Counted from the first letter of the stretch, positions 40,084 through 49,692 are shown. The stretch: 64,000 bases of DNA from Thermococcus sibiricus MM 739 (GCF_000022545.1 NC_012883.1:558001-622000); one strand, 5' to 3'. Made by a program: numbers and translations. Notes: generated from the sequence alone by a model not told the origin.

Positions 40084-41517
40084 ATGCGTCTTAGTGAACA
40101 CCCTATTTTAAATTTCGAGAGGGTTCGTGGAAGAGAAGTTACAATCTATTTTGAAGGAAATCCAATAAAAGCACATGAGGGTGAAACAATTGCAATGGCA
40201 CTCCATGCTGCAGGGATAAGAACATACCAATACTCAACAAAAAAACACAGACCTCGGGGGTTGTTTTGTGCAATTGGAAAGTGTTCCTCTTGCCTAATGA
40301 AGGTTAATGGTATTCCAAATGTCAGGACATGTATAACTCTCGTTGAAGATGGAATGCAAATAGAAATGCAGGAAGAAAAACCACTACTACCAGAAACTAA
40401 AAAGCCACCAAAGTGGAAAGAGCCGCCTAGAATTGAGGCAGATGTTATTGTGGTGGGTGGTGGCCCGGCTGGAATGATGGCAGCTATAAACGCAAGCGAT
40501 GGTGGAGCTAAAGTAGTCCTCCTAGATGAAAATCCAATGCTCGGAGGACAGTTAGTTAAGCAGACGCACAAGTTCTTTGGAAAGAGAGAGCAGTTTGCTG
40601 GAGTTAGAGGAATTAAAATAGCTGATATACTTGAAGAAGAGCTGAGAAAACGAAACATTGAACTTTTCTTAGAGACCTCAGCAATAATGCTTCTTCAAAA
40701 TGGGGAAGATAAGCTTGTGGTGGGGGTCAAGAAAAACAAGGAACTGATTGAATTTAAGGGGAAGGCTGTTGTGGTTGCAACAGGAGCAATGGAAAGGATG
40801 ATCCCGTTTGAAAATAATGATTTACCAGGAGTATATGGGGCTGGTGCAATTCAAACCCTTATGAATACTTATGGAGTAAAACCCGGCGATAGAGTTCTGA
40901 TCGTTGGAGCGGGCAACGTTGGATTGATCTTGGCTTATCAACTCTATCAAGCCGGAGTAAAAGTGGAAGCAATAGTGGAAGCAATGCCAAAGATTGGAGG
41001 CTACTTTGTTCACGCAGCCAAGGTTAGAAGGCTTGGAATTCCGATACTAACAAGACATACAATTCTTAGGGCTGAAGGGAATGAAAAAGTTGAGAAAGCG
41101 GTTGTGGCTCAGCTTGACGAGAAGTGGAATGTTATCCCCGGGACAGAGAAAGTCTTTGAAGTTGATGTGATTGCTTTGGCTGTTGGATTAAGGCCAAGTA
41201 TAGAGCTTCTTCATCAAGTAGGATGTCAGATAAAGTATGTTCCCGAGCTTGGAGGGCATGTGGTGATAAGAGACTCAAGAATGGAAACGACGGTAAAGGG
41301 GATCTTTGTTGCCGGAGATTCGGCAGGAATTGAGGAAGCAACCACAGCAATGCTTGAGGGGAAGATAGCAGGGATTGGAGCCGCTTTGATTGCAGGAGTG
41401 GCCTCTCCGGAGTGGCTCAAAGAAATAGAAAAAGCTCAAAAGGAGCTTGAAGTGTTCAGAAGCGGTCCGTTTGGAAGGAAGGTTCTTGAAGGCCTCAGGA
41501 AGGTGGTGGTAAAATGA
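40084..41517 (+). CDS. pdhA: Alpha subunit of tetrameric dye-linked proline dehydrogenase
   Basis: A 477-residue protein: N-terminal [2Fe-2S] ferredoxin domain with ligands in CAIGKCSSCLMKV and a later RTC, then an FAD domain (VVGGGPAGMMAAINASDGGA) and a second nucleotide domain (LIVGAGNVGLILAYQLY), as in NADH-oxidising alpha subunits of the alpha-beta-gamma-delta L-proline dehydrogenase of Thermococcus. No BFD domain is fused; that function is supplied by the separate gene at 42017. The stop overlaps the next start by 4 bases (ATGA). A TATA-like TTATAAAAAA lies upstream at about 40030. Confidence 0.87.
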   Translation: MRLSEHPILNFERVRGREVTIYFEGNPIKAHEGETIAMALHAAGIRTYQYSTKKHRPRGLFCAIGKCSSCLMKVNGIPNVRTCITLVEDGMQIEMQEEKPLLPETKKPPKWKEPPRIEADVIVVGGGPAGMMAAINASDGGAKVVLLDENPMLGGQLVKQTHKFFGKREQFAGVRGIKIADILEEELRKRNIELFLETSAIMLLQNGEDKLVVGVKKNKELIEFKGKAVVVATGAMERMIPFENNDLPGVYGAGAIQTLMNTYGVKPGDRVLIVGAGNVGLILAYQLYQAGVKVEAIVEAMPKIGGYFVHAAKVRRLGIPILTRHTILRAEGNEKVEKAVVAQLDEKWNVIPGTEKVFEVDVIALAVGLRPSIELLHQVGCQIKYVPELGGHVVIRDSRMETTVKGIFVAGDSAGIEEATTAMLEGKIAGIGAALIAGVASPEWLKEIEKAQKELEVFRSGPFGRKVLEGLRKVVVK

Positions 41518-42020
41518 GTGAAATCCCCCAGTATTTGAAAGAGGGATTTTTAAGCGTTGAAGAACTAAAAGAATACGTTAAGTTACCGGATGAAGATAGG
41601 CTAAGGCAGCGGCCGGTAGCAATTCCGGAATGCCCGCAAGAAATTCCGTGCACGCCGTGTGCAGAAATTTGTCCAACAAACGCTGTTCTCATGGAGCATC
41701 CGAATGCTCTTCCCGTCGTTGAATATGAAAAATGCATTGGCTGTTCTCTCTGTGTTCAAATTTGCCCGGGATTGGCGTTTTTCATGGTGCATTACATTGG
41801 AGAAAAGGCAAGGGTAACAATGCCACATGAAATTCTCCCGGTTCCGAAAGTTGGAGAGGAAGTGATCTTGCTCAGTAGAGTAGGCGAAGAAGTTGGGAAA
41901 GGAAAGGTTGTAACAGTGATTCCAAGGGAGAAGAGCAAGGGGGACACGCCGATAATAACCGTGGAGATGCCTCGTGAACTGGCTTGGGATGTTAGGGCCG
42001 TAAAGGTGGTGAGAGAATGA
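41514..42020 (+). CDS. pdhF: Ferredoxin-like subunit of proline dehydrogenase
   Basis: A 168-residue protein with two [4Fe-4S] motifs: CPQEIPCTPCAEICPTNAV (about 40-58) and CIGCSLCVQICPG (about 70-82), followed by a beta-rich tail (VGEEVILLSRVGEEVGKGKV). It overlaps the preceding alpha gene and the following BFD gene by 4 bases each, indicating coupled translation. It would pass electrons between the FAD sites and an external acceptor in the four-subunit complex. Confidence 0.88.
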   Translation: MSEIPQYLKEGFLSVEELKEYVKLPDEDRLRQRPVAIPECPQEIPCTPCAEICPTNAVLMEHPNALPVVEYEKCIGCSLCVQICPGLAFFMVHYIGEKARVTMPHEILPVPKVGEEVILLSRVGEEVGKGKVVTVIPREKSKGDTPIITVEMPRELAWDVRAVKVVRE

Positions 42021-42298
42021 ACGAAAAAGGCGAGAAGATAATCTGCAGGTGCAATGAGGTAACTGTAGAAGAAATTGAAGCCCTTATTGAACAGGGAGTT
42101 GAGGACATTGAAATGATAAAAAGGCTTCTCAGAATAGGCATGGGGCCATGTCAAGGGAGAACCTGTCTTCCAATGGTAATCAGTATATTAGCAAGGAAAA
42201 CCGGCAAAAGCCCAGATGAAATAAAGCTTCCTGCAACGAGAATCCCAATTAGACCTGTTCCAGCAGGAGTTTTGGTGGGTGAGATGGATGAAGAGTAA
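42017..42298 (+). CDS. pdhX: BFD-like [2Fe-2S] subunit of proline dehydrogenase
   Basis: A 93-residue protein with the bacterioferritin-associated-ferredoxin-like cluster motif: Cys10 and Cys12 (IICRCNEV) and Cys45 and Cys50 (GPCQGRTC). The same domain is fused to the C-terminus of the alpha subunit at 37285. Its start overlaps the ferredoxin gene (ATGA), and its end overlaps the beta-subunit gene, so all four subunits come from one message. Confidence 0.88.
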   Translation: MNEKGEKIICRCNEVTVEEIEALIEQGVEDIEMIKRLLRIGMGPCQGRTCLPMVISILARKTGKSPDEIKLPATRIPIRPVPAGVLVGEMDEE

Positions 42299-43451
42299 AG
42301 CGGAAGTAGTTGTTATAGGAGGAGGAAGCACAGGTACCTCAATAGCTTATCACCTAGCAAAGCTTGGAGTTGATGTTATTCTTGTTGAAAAGGGTTACAT
42401 AGGAAGTGGTTCAACCTTTAGATGTGCTACTGGAATTAGACAGCAGTTCACTGATGAAGCCAACATAAGACTTCAAAAGTATAATGTTGAAAGATGGAAA
42501 CGGCTAAGTGAAGAGTTGGAATATGATGTGAATTTCAAGCAAACTGGGTATCTTTTCCTTGCCACAACGGAGGAAGAAGTTGAAGCTTTTAAGCAAAATA
42601 TAGAACTTCACAATAAGTTTTATGTCCCCACGAAGCTTATAACACCGGAAGAAGCGAAAGAAATAGTGCCCTTACTAAATGCTGATGAATTCTTAGCAGG
42701 TCAATGGAATCCTACAGATGGAAAGGCCAATCCATTTAAAACTGTTTTTGCCTTTGCAAAAAAGGCTAGGGAGTTGGGTGCCGAGATTTATGAATACACA
42801 GAAGTAACCGGTGTCATCGTTGAGAATAAAGAAGTCCAAGGAGTAAAAACTAACAAAGGTATTATAAAAGCGGATGTAATAGTAAATGCAGCCAACGCAT
42901 GGGCCCCCATAATAAATGAAATGGTCGGTTTGGGTAAGGAATTCATTCCAATAAAACCCTATAAACACCAGCTTGTAAAGACTGAACCTCTTAAAGAAGG
43001 CCAAATTGAACCCTTAGTATGCCCACCAGCATGGAATGATTCTTATGTACTTCAAGACGGGGAAGATGGTGGAGTTCTCTGCGGAACAGGAATAGAATAT
43101 GGCCCCACTTATGACATGACACCCACTTATGACTTTCTGAGAGGTGTGCTTAAATGGGCCACTCGTATAATCCCAGCACTTAAATATGTGCACATATTAA
43201 GACAGTGGGCAGGTTTTTATGCAAAAACGCCAGACAGCAACCCAGCAATAGGAAAAATTAACTACATAGATGGCTTTTACATTGCCGCTGGATTCAGTGG
43301 GCACGGCTTCATGATGGCGCCAGGAGTAGGCGAGGCCATGGCAGAACTTATAGTTAAAGGAAAAAGCAAGGTTCCTCTTGACTGGAACTGGTACGATCCA
43401 CACCGCTTCGAGAGAGGGGAGCTTAGAAGTGCAGCTTTCCAGATAGGGTGA
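42288..43451 (+). CDS. pdhB: Beta (catalytic FAD) subunit of tetrameric proline dehydrogenase
   Basis: A 387-residue DAO-family FAD enzyme closely related to the gene at 38774. It has VVVIGGGSTGTSIAYHLAKL, GSGSTFRCATGIRQQF and GFSGHGFMMAPGVGEAM. It is the substrate-oxidising subunit of the alpha-F-X-beta set. ATG 42288 with GGTGAG upstream is preferred over GTG 42279. Differences from the other beta subunit in the substrate region (VCPPAWNDSYVLQDGEDGG versus ISFKYKDSYLTQTDHGG) allow different substrates, such as a D-hydroxyproline. Confidence 0.87.
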   Translation: MKSKAEVVVIGGGSTGTSIAYHLAKLGVDVILVEKGYIGSGSTFRCATGIRQQFTDEANIRLQKYNVERWKRLSEELEYDVNFKQTGYLFLATTEEEVEAFKQNIELHNKFYVPTKLITPEEAKEIVPLLNADEFLAGQWNPTDGKANPFKTVFAFAKKARELGAEIYEYTEVTGVIVENKEVQGVKTNKGIIKADVIVNAANAWAPIINEMVGLGKEFIPIKPYKHQLVKTEPLKEGQIEPLVCPPAWNDSYVLQDGEDGGVLCGTGIEYGPTYDMTPTYDFLRGVLKWATRIIPALKYVHILRQWAGFYAKTPDSNPAIGKINYIDGFYIAAGFSGHGFMMAPGVGEAMAELIVKGKSKVPLDWNWYDPHRFERGELRSAAFQIG

Positions 43452-43802
43452 TTTTTATTTTTTCTTTGAAACTTTTTAATTTAATTAGAAAAAGTGGTTT
43501 TCACATTTCTCTCTTGAAATTGAGGGGAATTTGATTGGTTATCACACGATTTTAATCCAAATCTGGAGATTAAGATCAACCTTAAAGTTTTCTCAACTAG
43601 AGTCTAATTTTCAGCCTTGTATATTCTTGTGAAATATTTTTGGAGTTTTCAATAATAAAAGTTGATTTTTTAAAGAAATTGGCAATTCTTCGAATTATCA
43701 TAATGAAGAGAGCCATGATTAAAAAGAAAGACTTAAAATTTCTATTGTTCAACAATTATGGATAATTCAAAGAAATAAAGCGATAAACAAGGAGGTGCAA
43801 AA
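43452..43802 (+). other. 351-base AT-rich intergenic region
   Basis: This lies between pdhB and the SSS symporter. It is very AT-rich, with a T-rich stretch right after pdhB that may end that transcript and a TATA-like AAAATTTCTA near 43735. A ribosome site AAGGAGGTG stands just before the ATG at 43803. I see no convincing ORF (the longest is about 20 codons) and no RNA gene. Confidence 0.5.
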
Positions 43803-45278
43803 ATGGAGATAACGATCCAGTTTATTATTGTAATTGTATATTTTGTTTTGATTATTGGTCTGGGAGTTTTTGCAAAGAAGTTTGTGAAGAGTTCAAGAGA
43901 TATATTAGTTGCGGGCCGTAATTTAGGGTTAGCATTGACTACAGTAGCAATAGCGGCGGAGTGGCTTGGTGGAACAAGTACTGTTGCAGTTGGTCAGTGG
44001 GCCTTTAAATATGGTATTAGCCCAATTTGGTATAATATTTCGACTTCTTTTGGAATGTTTCTTTTTGGTTTAACTTGGGCTGCTTTATATCATAAAATGA
44101 AAGTTTATACAATTCCTGAGATGATTGAAAGAGTATATGACAGGAGAACAAGGTTAACTTCAGCAGCCTTTTTCATAATTGCCTACCTTTTGCTTTCGGC
44201 AGTCCAAATCGGAGCTATAGGTGCTTTGTTTAGTGGGGCACTGAGAATGGATATAAACACGGCTATTATAATTGCAGGTCTTGGAATTACGATCTATACC
44301 TTGGCTGGAGGAATGTATAGTGTTGCCTTAACTAACTTTGTCCATGTTTTTGTAATTTGGATTGGAATTGGTGCAGCTTATCTCTTTTATATGTCGAAGG
44401 TTGGGTGGTATGATGGAATTGCAAGGGCTTTAGACCAATGGGTTGCTCAGGGGGCAATAACACTAACAAGTGAGAAAGCGTTAGATCCCTTTGGTATGGG
44501 GTATTCAACAGTTCTTGCATGGATTCTAGGAGGAATAACAGGAACTTTCGCTGCTCAAGCAAGTGTACAGCCTATTTTTGCTGCTAAAGACTGGAAAACT
44601 GCCAAAAGAGCTGCTTTATTAACTCCCTTGATAGTAGCTCCCTTAGGGATTCTGGTTACAAGTATCGTTTTAGCCACAATAGCATTGCACGGGAATTATG
44701 TTGGAACTGATACGAGACTGGCCTTTCCATTAGCCTTGATGATGATTCCAAATCCGATTTTAAGTGGTATAACAATGGCGGGAGTTTTTGCCGCAATAGC
44801 TTCAACAGAAGCACCAATTCTTTTAGGAATGGCAACAATGTTTGTTAGGGATATCTATCATACAAAATTACGGCCAAAGGCAGATGATGATGAGATAGTG
44901 AAGGTTACTCGTTTAGGGACATTTATAGCTGGTATTATAAGCATAATTATGGCTTTGGCTATTAAGGAATTACCTATAGCGACCTATGTTAATTATGCAA
45001 TGAGAGGCTCGGTCTTCATACTATTAGCTTTAGCAATTTACTGGGCAAAACCCTCACCAAAAGCTGCGATAATCTCAATTTATTCTGCCTTAATTACAGC
45101 AGGGATTTGGTATGCTTATTATATGCAAAACAAAGCATACCCATATGGAATTCACATTGTTTATGCCACTACAGTAATTTCATTCGTGGTTGCAATATTA
45201 GCTACGTACTTAGTTCCCGGAGGAAAGAGAGATACAACACCAGAAGAACTTTTGGTGCCACCAGAGGAAAATGTATAA
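43803..45278 (+). CDS. SSS-family sodium:solute symporter (PutP-like)
   Basis: A 491-residue membrane protein with about 13 hydrophobic segments of the sodium:solute symporter family: VAIAAEWLGGTSTVAVGQWA (TM2-like sodium region), the loop EMIERVYDRRTRLTSAAFF and AGGMYSVALTNFVHVFV. Family members import proline, pantothenate or sugars; beside the proline dehydrogenase operons, proline or hydroxyproline uptake is the natural guess. A strong AAGGAGGTG precedes the ATG, and a terminator hairpin follows the stop. Confidence 0.85.
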   Translation: MEITIQFIIVIVYFVLIIGLGVFAKKFVKSSRDILVAGRNLGLALTTVAIAAEWLGGTSTVAVGQWAFKYGISPIWYNISTSFGMFLFGLTWAALYHKMKVYTIPEMIERVYDRRTRLTSAAFFIIAYLLLSAVQIGAIGALFSGALRMDINTAIIIAGLGITIYTLAGGMYSVALTNFVHVFVIWIGIGAAYLFYMSKVGWYDGIARALDQWVAQGAITLTSEKALDPFGMGYSTVLAWILGGITGTFAAQASVQPIFAAKDWKTAKRAALLTPLIVAPLGILVTSIVLATIALHGNYVGTDTRLAFPLALMMIPNPILSGITMAGVFAAIASTEAPILLGMATMFVRDIYHTKLRPKADDDEIVKVTRLGTFIAGIISIIMALAIKELPIATYVNYAMRGSVFILLALAIYWAKPSPKAAIISIYSALITAGIWYAYYMQNKAYPYGIHIVYATTVISFVVAILATYLVPGGKRDTTPEELLVPPEENV

Positions 45279-45282
45279 AAAT

Positions 45283-45303
45283 AAGGGTAAAAACCCTTTC
45301 TAT
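45283..45303 (+). terminator. Hairpin behind the SSS symporter gene
   Basis: AAGGGT (45283-45288) pairs with ACCCTT (45293-45298) around AAAA, followed by a T-rich tail. It starts 5 bases after the symporter stop. Confidence 0.6.
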
Positions 45304-45503
45304 TCTTCTTTGCTAGGGTTCTTTCTATCTTTCTGAAATTCCTCACTGACTTCAGAGAGTGGACTGGGGAAGAAAAGCATCAAAAGCTTTTTAACCTCAT
45401 AATTTTTGAATGTGAGTGAAAGCAAAAATTTAAATAAGCTTGTGCCAAACCGGCCATTAGTCTGGCATATTTTCACGTTCACAAATTTAGGAGGGAGTTA
45501 AAA

Positions 45504-45659
45504 ATGGCAAGGAACAAGCCTATAGCGAAAAAACTTCGTTTGGCAAAGGCAGCTAAACAAAATAGACGAATACCCGTCTGGGTTATTGTTAAAACTAATA
45601 GAAAGGTTTTAACTCACCCTAAGAGGAGATATTGGAGGAGAACAAAGCTTAAGGAGTGA
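45504..45659 (+). CDS. rpl39e: 50S ribosomal protein L39e
   Basis: A 51-residue very basic protein ([20 protein letters not shown] at the start, then [15 protein letters not shown], ending [11 protein letters not shown]), which is diagnostic for L39e lining the ribosomal exit tunnel. GGAGGGAG lies before the ATG, and a TATA-like AAATTTAAATAA near 45426-45437 serves the L39e-L31e-aIF6-LX-prefoldin operon. It is too short for usual ORF cut-offs. Confidence 0.95.
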   Translation: MARNKPIAKKLRLAKAAKQNRRIPVWVIVKTNRKVLTHPKRRYWRRTKLKE

Positions 45660-45665
45660 TGAGAG

Positions 45666-45926
45666 ATGGCAGAAGAGAGAGTTTACGTTATCCCAATTAG
45701 AAAAATCATAAAGATAGTTCCAAGATGGAAAAGAGCACCAAGGGCCGCTCACTATGTTAAAGAGTTTATAGCAAGGCATACAAAAGCAGATGAAGTACTT
45801 GTGGGAACAGATGTTAACGAGAAGATCTGGGAACGAGGAATAGAAAAACCGCCCAGCAAACTTCGTGTTAAAGTTACTATCGAAGAAAGAGAAGGAATTA
45901 AGGTGGCTGAGGTCCACCTTGCTTGA
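45666..45926 (+). CDS. rpl31e: 50S ribosomal protein L31e
   Basis: An 86-residue ribosomal protein with the L31e pattern: [20 protein letters not shown], then [20 protein letters not shown] and a C-terminal strand [13 protein letters not shown]. It follows L39e by 6 bases and precedes aIF6, the usual archaeal order. Confidence 0.95.
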   Translation: MAEERVYVIPIRKIIKIVPRWKRAPRAAHYVKEFIARHTKADEVLVGTDVNEKIWERGIEKPPSKLRVKVTIEEREGIKVAEVHLA

Positions 45927-45967
45927 TTCTTATATTTTCCAATGAGGGAAAGACCGAGGGTGTGAAA

Positions 45968-46654
45968 ATGCATATCGAGAGACTTGACTTTGAAAATTCA
46001 CCGTACCTTGGAGTTTTTGGACTAGCCACTGATAAATTTGCACTGGTTAGGGAAGGCCTTCAAGAAAAGAAGCTCAATGTGCTGAGAGAAGTCCTGAAAG
46101 TCCCTCTTATAGAAACAAGCATAATGAAATCTAGGATAGTAGGCATATTTGCTGCAGCTAATTCGAGAGCAATTGTGGTGCCTTACTATATATGGGATGC
46201 AGAGCTTGATAAAATTAAGGCTTCCCTACAGGAAAATGGATTAGATGTCACCATTGAACCAGTCTTAAGCAAGTTAACGGCATTTGGGAATCTTATACTC
46301 GTAAATGATAAAGCAGCATTAGTCAGTGCAAAGTTCACAAGGGAGGAAGCAAAGCAGTTTGAGGACATCTTCGATGTTGAGGTAGAGAGAGGCATAATAG
46401 CAAATTATCATGCTGTTGGAAGTGTAGGAGTAGTTACTAACAAAGGTGGCTTGATTCACCCTGAAGCAACTGATGAAGAGCTTGAATGGCTCGAAAGTCT
46501 CTTTAAAGTTGATTTCTATGTAGGAACCGCCAACATGGGTGTGCCCTTTGTGGGTTCGTGTATGATTGCAAATTCATTTGGTGTTGTGGTTGGCCACCTT
46601 ACGTCTGGTCCTGAGATAGTTAAGATCGAAGAAGCGCTTGGATTTTTGGGGTGA
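45968..46654 (+). CDS. eif6: Translation initiation factor 6 (aIF6)
   Basis: A 228-residue anti-association factor that binds the 50S subunit. The repeating pentein fold is visible as repeated hydrophobic/Gly patterns (YLGVFGLATDKFALV, GIFAAANSRAIVVPYYI, GNLILVNDKAALVS, MIANSFGVVVGHLTSG). The ATG at 45968 follows GAGGGTG; the longer frame from 45923 overlaps L31e and is rejected. It is part of the L39e-L31e operon. Confidence 0.95.
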   Translation: MHIERLDFENSPYLGVFGLATDKFALVREGLQEKKLNVLREVLKVPLIETSIMKSRIVGIFAAANSRAIVVPYYIWDAELDKIKASLQENGLDVTIEPVLSKLTAFGNLILVNDKAALVSAKFTREEAKQFEDIFDVEVERGIIANYHAVGSVGVVTNKGGLIHPEATDEELEWLESLFKVDFYVGTANMGVPFVGSCMIANSFGVVVGHLTSGPEIVKIEEALGFLG

Positions 46655-46660
46655 GGAGCA

Positions 46661-46897
46661 ATGGAGGTTAAGATATTCCGTGTTAAAGGAACATTTGAAA
46701 AAGGAGGGAAAAAATTCAGGTTTACCAAAGAATACAGAGCTTTAAAGCCAGAAGACGTTAGGGAACTTGTTTTCTCAGACATTGGAAGTAAGCATCGTGT
46801 TAAGAGGGCAAAGATTTTCATTGAAAGCATTGAAGAGATAGAACCCGTGGAAGCCGAAAATCTCGTTGTTAAGAGGCTTAGCTTGGAACTCGCTTAG
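46661..46897 (+). CDS. rplX: 50S ribosomal protein L18Ae (LX)
   Basis: A 78-residue protein matching archaeal LX/L18Ae: [20 protein letters not shown], then [20 protein letters not shown] and [16 protein letters not shown]. It follows aIF6 by 6 bases in the ribosomal operon. Confidence 0.93.
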   Translation: MEVKIFRVKGTFEKGGKKFRFTKEYRALKPEDVRELVFSDIGSKHRVKRAKIFIESIEEIEPVEAENLVVKRLSLELA

Positions 46898-46959
46898 TTT
46901 TTTTCTTTTTTAACCAACACCCTTAAAAACTTCTTTAATTATTCTTTGTGGTGGTGGAA

Positions 46960-47406
46960 ATGAGTGAAAGGAATGAGCAACTTGAGAGATTAGCTTATGA
47001 ATATCAACTTTTACAGGGACAGGCCCAGCTCTTGGCTCAAAACCTCGAGCTTTTAAACCTCGGGAGAAACGAATTTCAAGCTGTTAAGGAAACTCTTGAA
47101 GGCCTTAAGGATGTCGAAGATGAAAAACCAGAGATTTTGGTACCTATAGGTGCAGGGTCTTTCTTAAAGGGAAGGGTAGAAGATAAGAACAATGCTATTG
47201 TTAGTGTCGGCGCTGGTTATGCAATTGAGAAGAGTTTAGATGACGCTATAGCCTACCTCGATGAGAGAATCAAGGAATATGAAAGTGCCATTGCCAAGAC
47301 CCAAGAGGCACTTCATCAGCTAGAGCACAAGCTTCAGGATTTGGCGGAAAAAGCCCAAAAACTTCAACAACAGCAGGCCATGGGGTTTAAGGTTCCCAAG
47401 AAGTGA
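46960..47406 (+). CDS. pfdA: Prefoldin subunit alpha
   Basis: A 148-residue chaperone subunit. Two long coiled-coil helices (about 1-50 and 100-140) flank a beta-hairpin core ([20 protein letters not shown], then [18 protein letters not shown]), the alpha-type prefoldin layout. Prefoldin hands unfolded proteins to the group II chaperonin. ATG 46960 follows GGTGGTGG; the longer GTG frame is rejected. It is last in the L39e operon. Confidence 0.93.
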   Translation: MSERNEQLERLAYEYQLLQGQAQLLAQNLELLNLGRNEFQAVKETLEGLKDVEDEKPEILVPIGAGSFLKGRVEDKNNAIVSVGAGYAIEKSLDDAIAYLDERIKEYESAIAKTQEALHQLEHKLQDLAEKAQKLQQQQAMGFKVPKK

Positions 47407-47494
47407 TTTTGCTTTTCTCTTTTCTGAAAGTATTCCAATTTAATACTTTCTTTTATTACATGAAAGCTTGGAATCAGGAGCTAGGGTTATTTTT

Positions 47495-48421
47495 CTAATC
47501 GAGTTCTCCCCTATACCATTCCACCGTTTTCAGAAGACCTTCTTTAAGAGAATACTCCGGTTTAAAACCGAGCTTCATTATTTCGCTTATATCCGCTTGG
47601 CTGTGCCTTATATCTCCCGGCCTTGGTTTATCAAAGATGATTGAGCTTGAAGAACCTGTTATTTCAATGATTTTAAGGGCAAGCTCCAAAATGCTTGTTC
47701 TCTCTCCCTTTGCAACGTTGAAGACCTTACCGTTAGCTTTACTGCTCTCAGCTGCGAGTATATTGGCCTTGACAACATCCTTAACGTAGATGAAATCTCT
47801 AGTCTGCTTTCCATCACCGTAGATAATGAGAGGCTCTCCTTTAAGGGCCCGATTGATGAAGATGCTTATCACGCCGGCATACTGATTATACCCCTGTCTC
47901 TCCCCGAAGACGTTGAAGTATCTCAAGCTTACGGTTGGAACTCCATAGAGCTCATAAAAGACTTTGCAGTAATACTCAGCAGAGACTTTTGTTATCCCAT
48001 AGGGTGAGAGAGGTTTAGGCTTTTCACTCTCTTTTAGGGGTAGGTTCTGGTTATCCCCATAGACAGCTGCGGAGGAGGCAAAGATAAACTTTCCATGCCC
48101 TTCACTCAGGGCTTTTAAAACATTTAATGTGCCTAGGACGTTTATTTCTTCTGTTAAGAGTGGCCTTTCCACACTCTCAACCACACTTACAAGGGCCGCT
48201 TCATGAAAGACGTAATCTGCTTGAGAAATCAGCTCTGCCATGCTTTTGTAATCCCTAATATCAGCTCGAATGAACTTTACATTTGGTGGAATATTCTCGA
48301 TTTTACCAGCATAAAGATTATCAATAATGATAACATCATTATCTTTGCTAAGCTCCTCGGCAATGTGTGAACCTATAAAGCCAGCTCCTCCTGTGACAAC
48401 AATGAGTTTGTTTTTTATCAT
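47495..48421 (-). CDS. NAD-dependent nucleotide-sugar epimerase/dehydratase (GalE-like)
   Basis: A 308-residue extended short-chain dehydrogenase. It shows VVTGGAGFIGSHIAEELSKD (NAD), FASSAAVYGD (catalytic Ser region), YGITKVSAEYYCK (Tyr-Lys pair) and YFNVFGERQGYNQYAGV. It is most similar to archaeal UDP-glucose/GlcNAc 4-epimerases, with the exact sugar unknown. GAGGGGAAGCC precedes the ATG. It probably serves surface glycans; no other glycan genes are adjacent. Confidence 0.85.
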   Translation of the reverse strand: MIKNKLIVVTGGAGFIGSHIAEELSKDNDVIIIDNLYAGKIENIPPNVKFIRADIRDYKSMAELISQADYVFHEAALVSVVESVERPLLTEEINVLGTLNVLKALSEGHGKFIFASSAAVYGDNQNLPLKESEKPKPLSPYGITKVSAEYYCKVFYELYGVPTVSLRYFNVFGERQGYNQYAGVISIFINRALKGEPLIIYGDGKQTRDFIYVKDVVKANILAAESSKANGKVFNVAKGERTSILELALKIIEITGSSSSIIFDKPRPGDIRHSQADISEIMKLGFKPEYSLKEGLLKTVEWYRGELD

Positions 48422-48672
48422 GGCTTCCCCTCACTCTAAATTCTTCTTGGGGAATTTATAATTTATGGAACCTATCCAGATAGTTGTTAAATAAAATGAA
48501 AGGAGAAACATTTTTTTGTCTTCTGAAAACATTATCTTTAAGGGTGGGGTAGGTCACAATAGATCTTCAGAGGTATATTAGTGATTTTTTGACATATTTC
48601 TGTTAATTTTCACCATTTGTCTATCCGAAACTGTTTTAAAGATGTTATTCTCTTAACTATGGGTAAGGAGCC

Positions 48673-49692
48673 ATGCCAAGCTACATAGTTGTTGGCGGTC
48701 AATGGGGAGATGAAGGAAAAGGTTCAATAATCGCTTATCTAGCGATACACGATAAACCGGAGGTCATAGCAAGGGGCGGAGTAGGAACAAATGCTGGACA
48801 CAGCGTTTTTATAAACGGGAAAAAATATGCAGTAAGACAACTTCCTACGGGATTTATGAATGAAAACGCAAGACTTTTAGTTGGGGCTGGAGTTTTAGTT
48901 GATCCTGAGGTTTTCTTCCATGAACTTGAACACTTAAAAGACTTTAATGTCAGGGGAAGAATAGGCCTTGACTATCGTTGTACTGTAATTGAACCAGGGC
49001 ATAAAGAGCTTGACCGGAGTAATGGTTATCTCCATGGGAAAATAGGAACTACCGGCTCTGGCTGTGGGCCTGCAAATGCAGATAGAGCATTAAGGAAAGC
49101 TAAGCAGGTAAAAGACCTTAAAGAACTTGAACCTTATCTAACAGACGTTGCTCAAGAGGTCAACGAGGCCCTTGACGAAGGCAAGCTTGTTTTGGTTGAA
49201 GGGACACAGGGATTTGGATTAAGTCTCTATTATGGAAGCTATCCCTATGTTACTTCTAAAGACACTTCGGCCTCGGCCATAGCAAGCGACGTTGGAATAG
49301 GGCCAACGAGGGTCGATGATGTAATAGTGGTCTTCAAGAGCTTTCCAACGAGGGTTGGTGCAGGGCCATTCCCCACAGAGATGAGTGAAGAAGAGGCAGA
49401 GCGCATGGGGCTGGTTGAATACGGCACTGTTACGGGAAGGAGAAGGAGAGTAGGATGGTTTGACTTTGAGTTTGCAAGGTACTCCGCAAGGATTAATGGT
49501 GCGACAATGCTGGCAGTAACGATGCTTGACAAATACGACAAGGAGGCTTTTGGAGTGACTGATTTTAACAAGCTCCCGCAAAAAGCAAAAGATTTCATTG
49601 CAGAAATAGAGGAAAAAGTTGGAGTGCCGGTGGCTCTCATAAAGACAGGGCCCGAGCTTGAGCACATAATTGACTTAAGAGAAAATATTTAG
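48673..49692 (+). CDS. purA: Adenylosuccinate synthetase
   Basis: A 339-residue enzyme joining IMP and aspartate with GTP in AMP synthesis. The P-loop is [19 protein letters not shown], with [20 protein letters not shown] (IMP site) and [15 protein letters not shown]. It is shorter than the bacterial enzyme (about 430), as is typical of the compact archaeal form. The 250-base upstream gap holds T-rich and TATA-like stretches but no gene that I can support. Its end overlaps the convergent protease by 4 bases. Confidence 0.94.
   Translation: MPSYIVVGGQWGDEGKGSIIAYLAIHDKPEVIARGGVGTNAGHSVFINGKKYAVRQLPTGFMNENARLLVGAGVLVDPEVFFHELEHLKDFNVRGRIGLDYRCTVIEPGHKELDRSNGYLHGKIGTTGSGCGPANADRALRKAKQVKDLKELEPYLTDVAQEVNEALDEGKLVLVEGTQGFGLSLYYGSYPYVTSKDTSASAIASDVGIGPTRVDDVIVVFKSFPTRVGAGPFPTEMSEEEAERMGLVEYGTVTGRRRRVGWFDFEFARYSARINGATMLAVTMLDKYDKEAFGVTDFNKLPQKAKDFIAEIEEKVGVPVALIKTGPELEHIIDLRENI

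Noticed and set aside
43452-43802. Small ORF (about 20 codons) near 43693
   Set aside because: No ribosome site, no conserved feature, low-complexity lysine-rich product.
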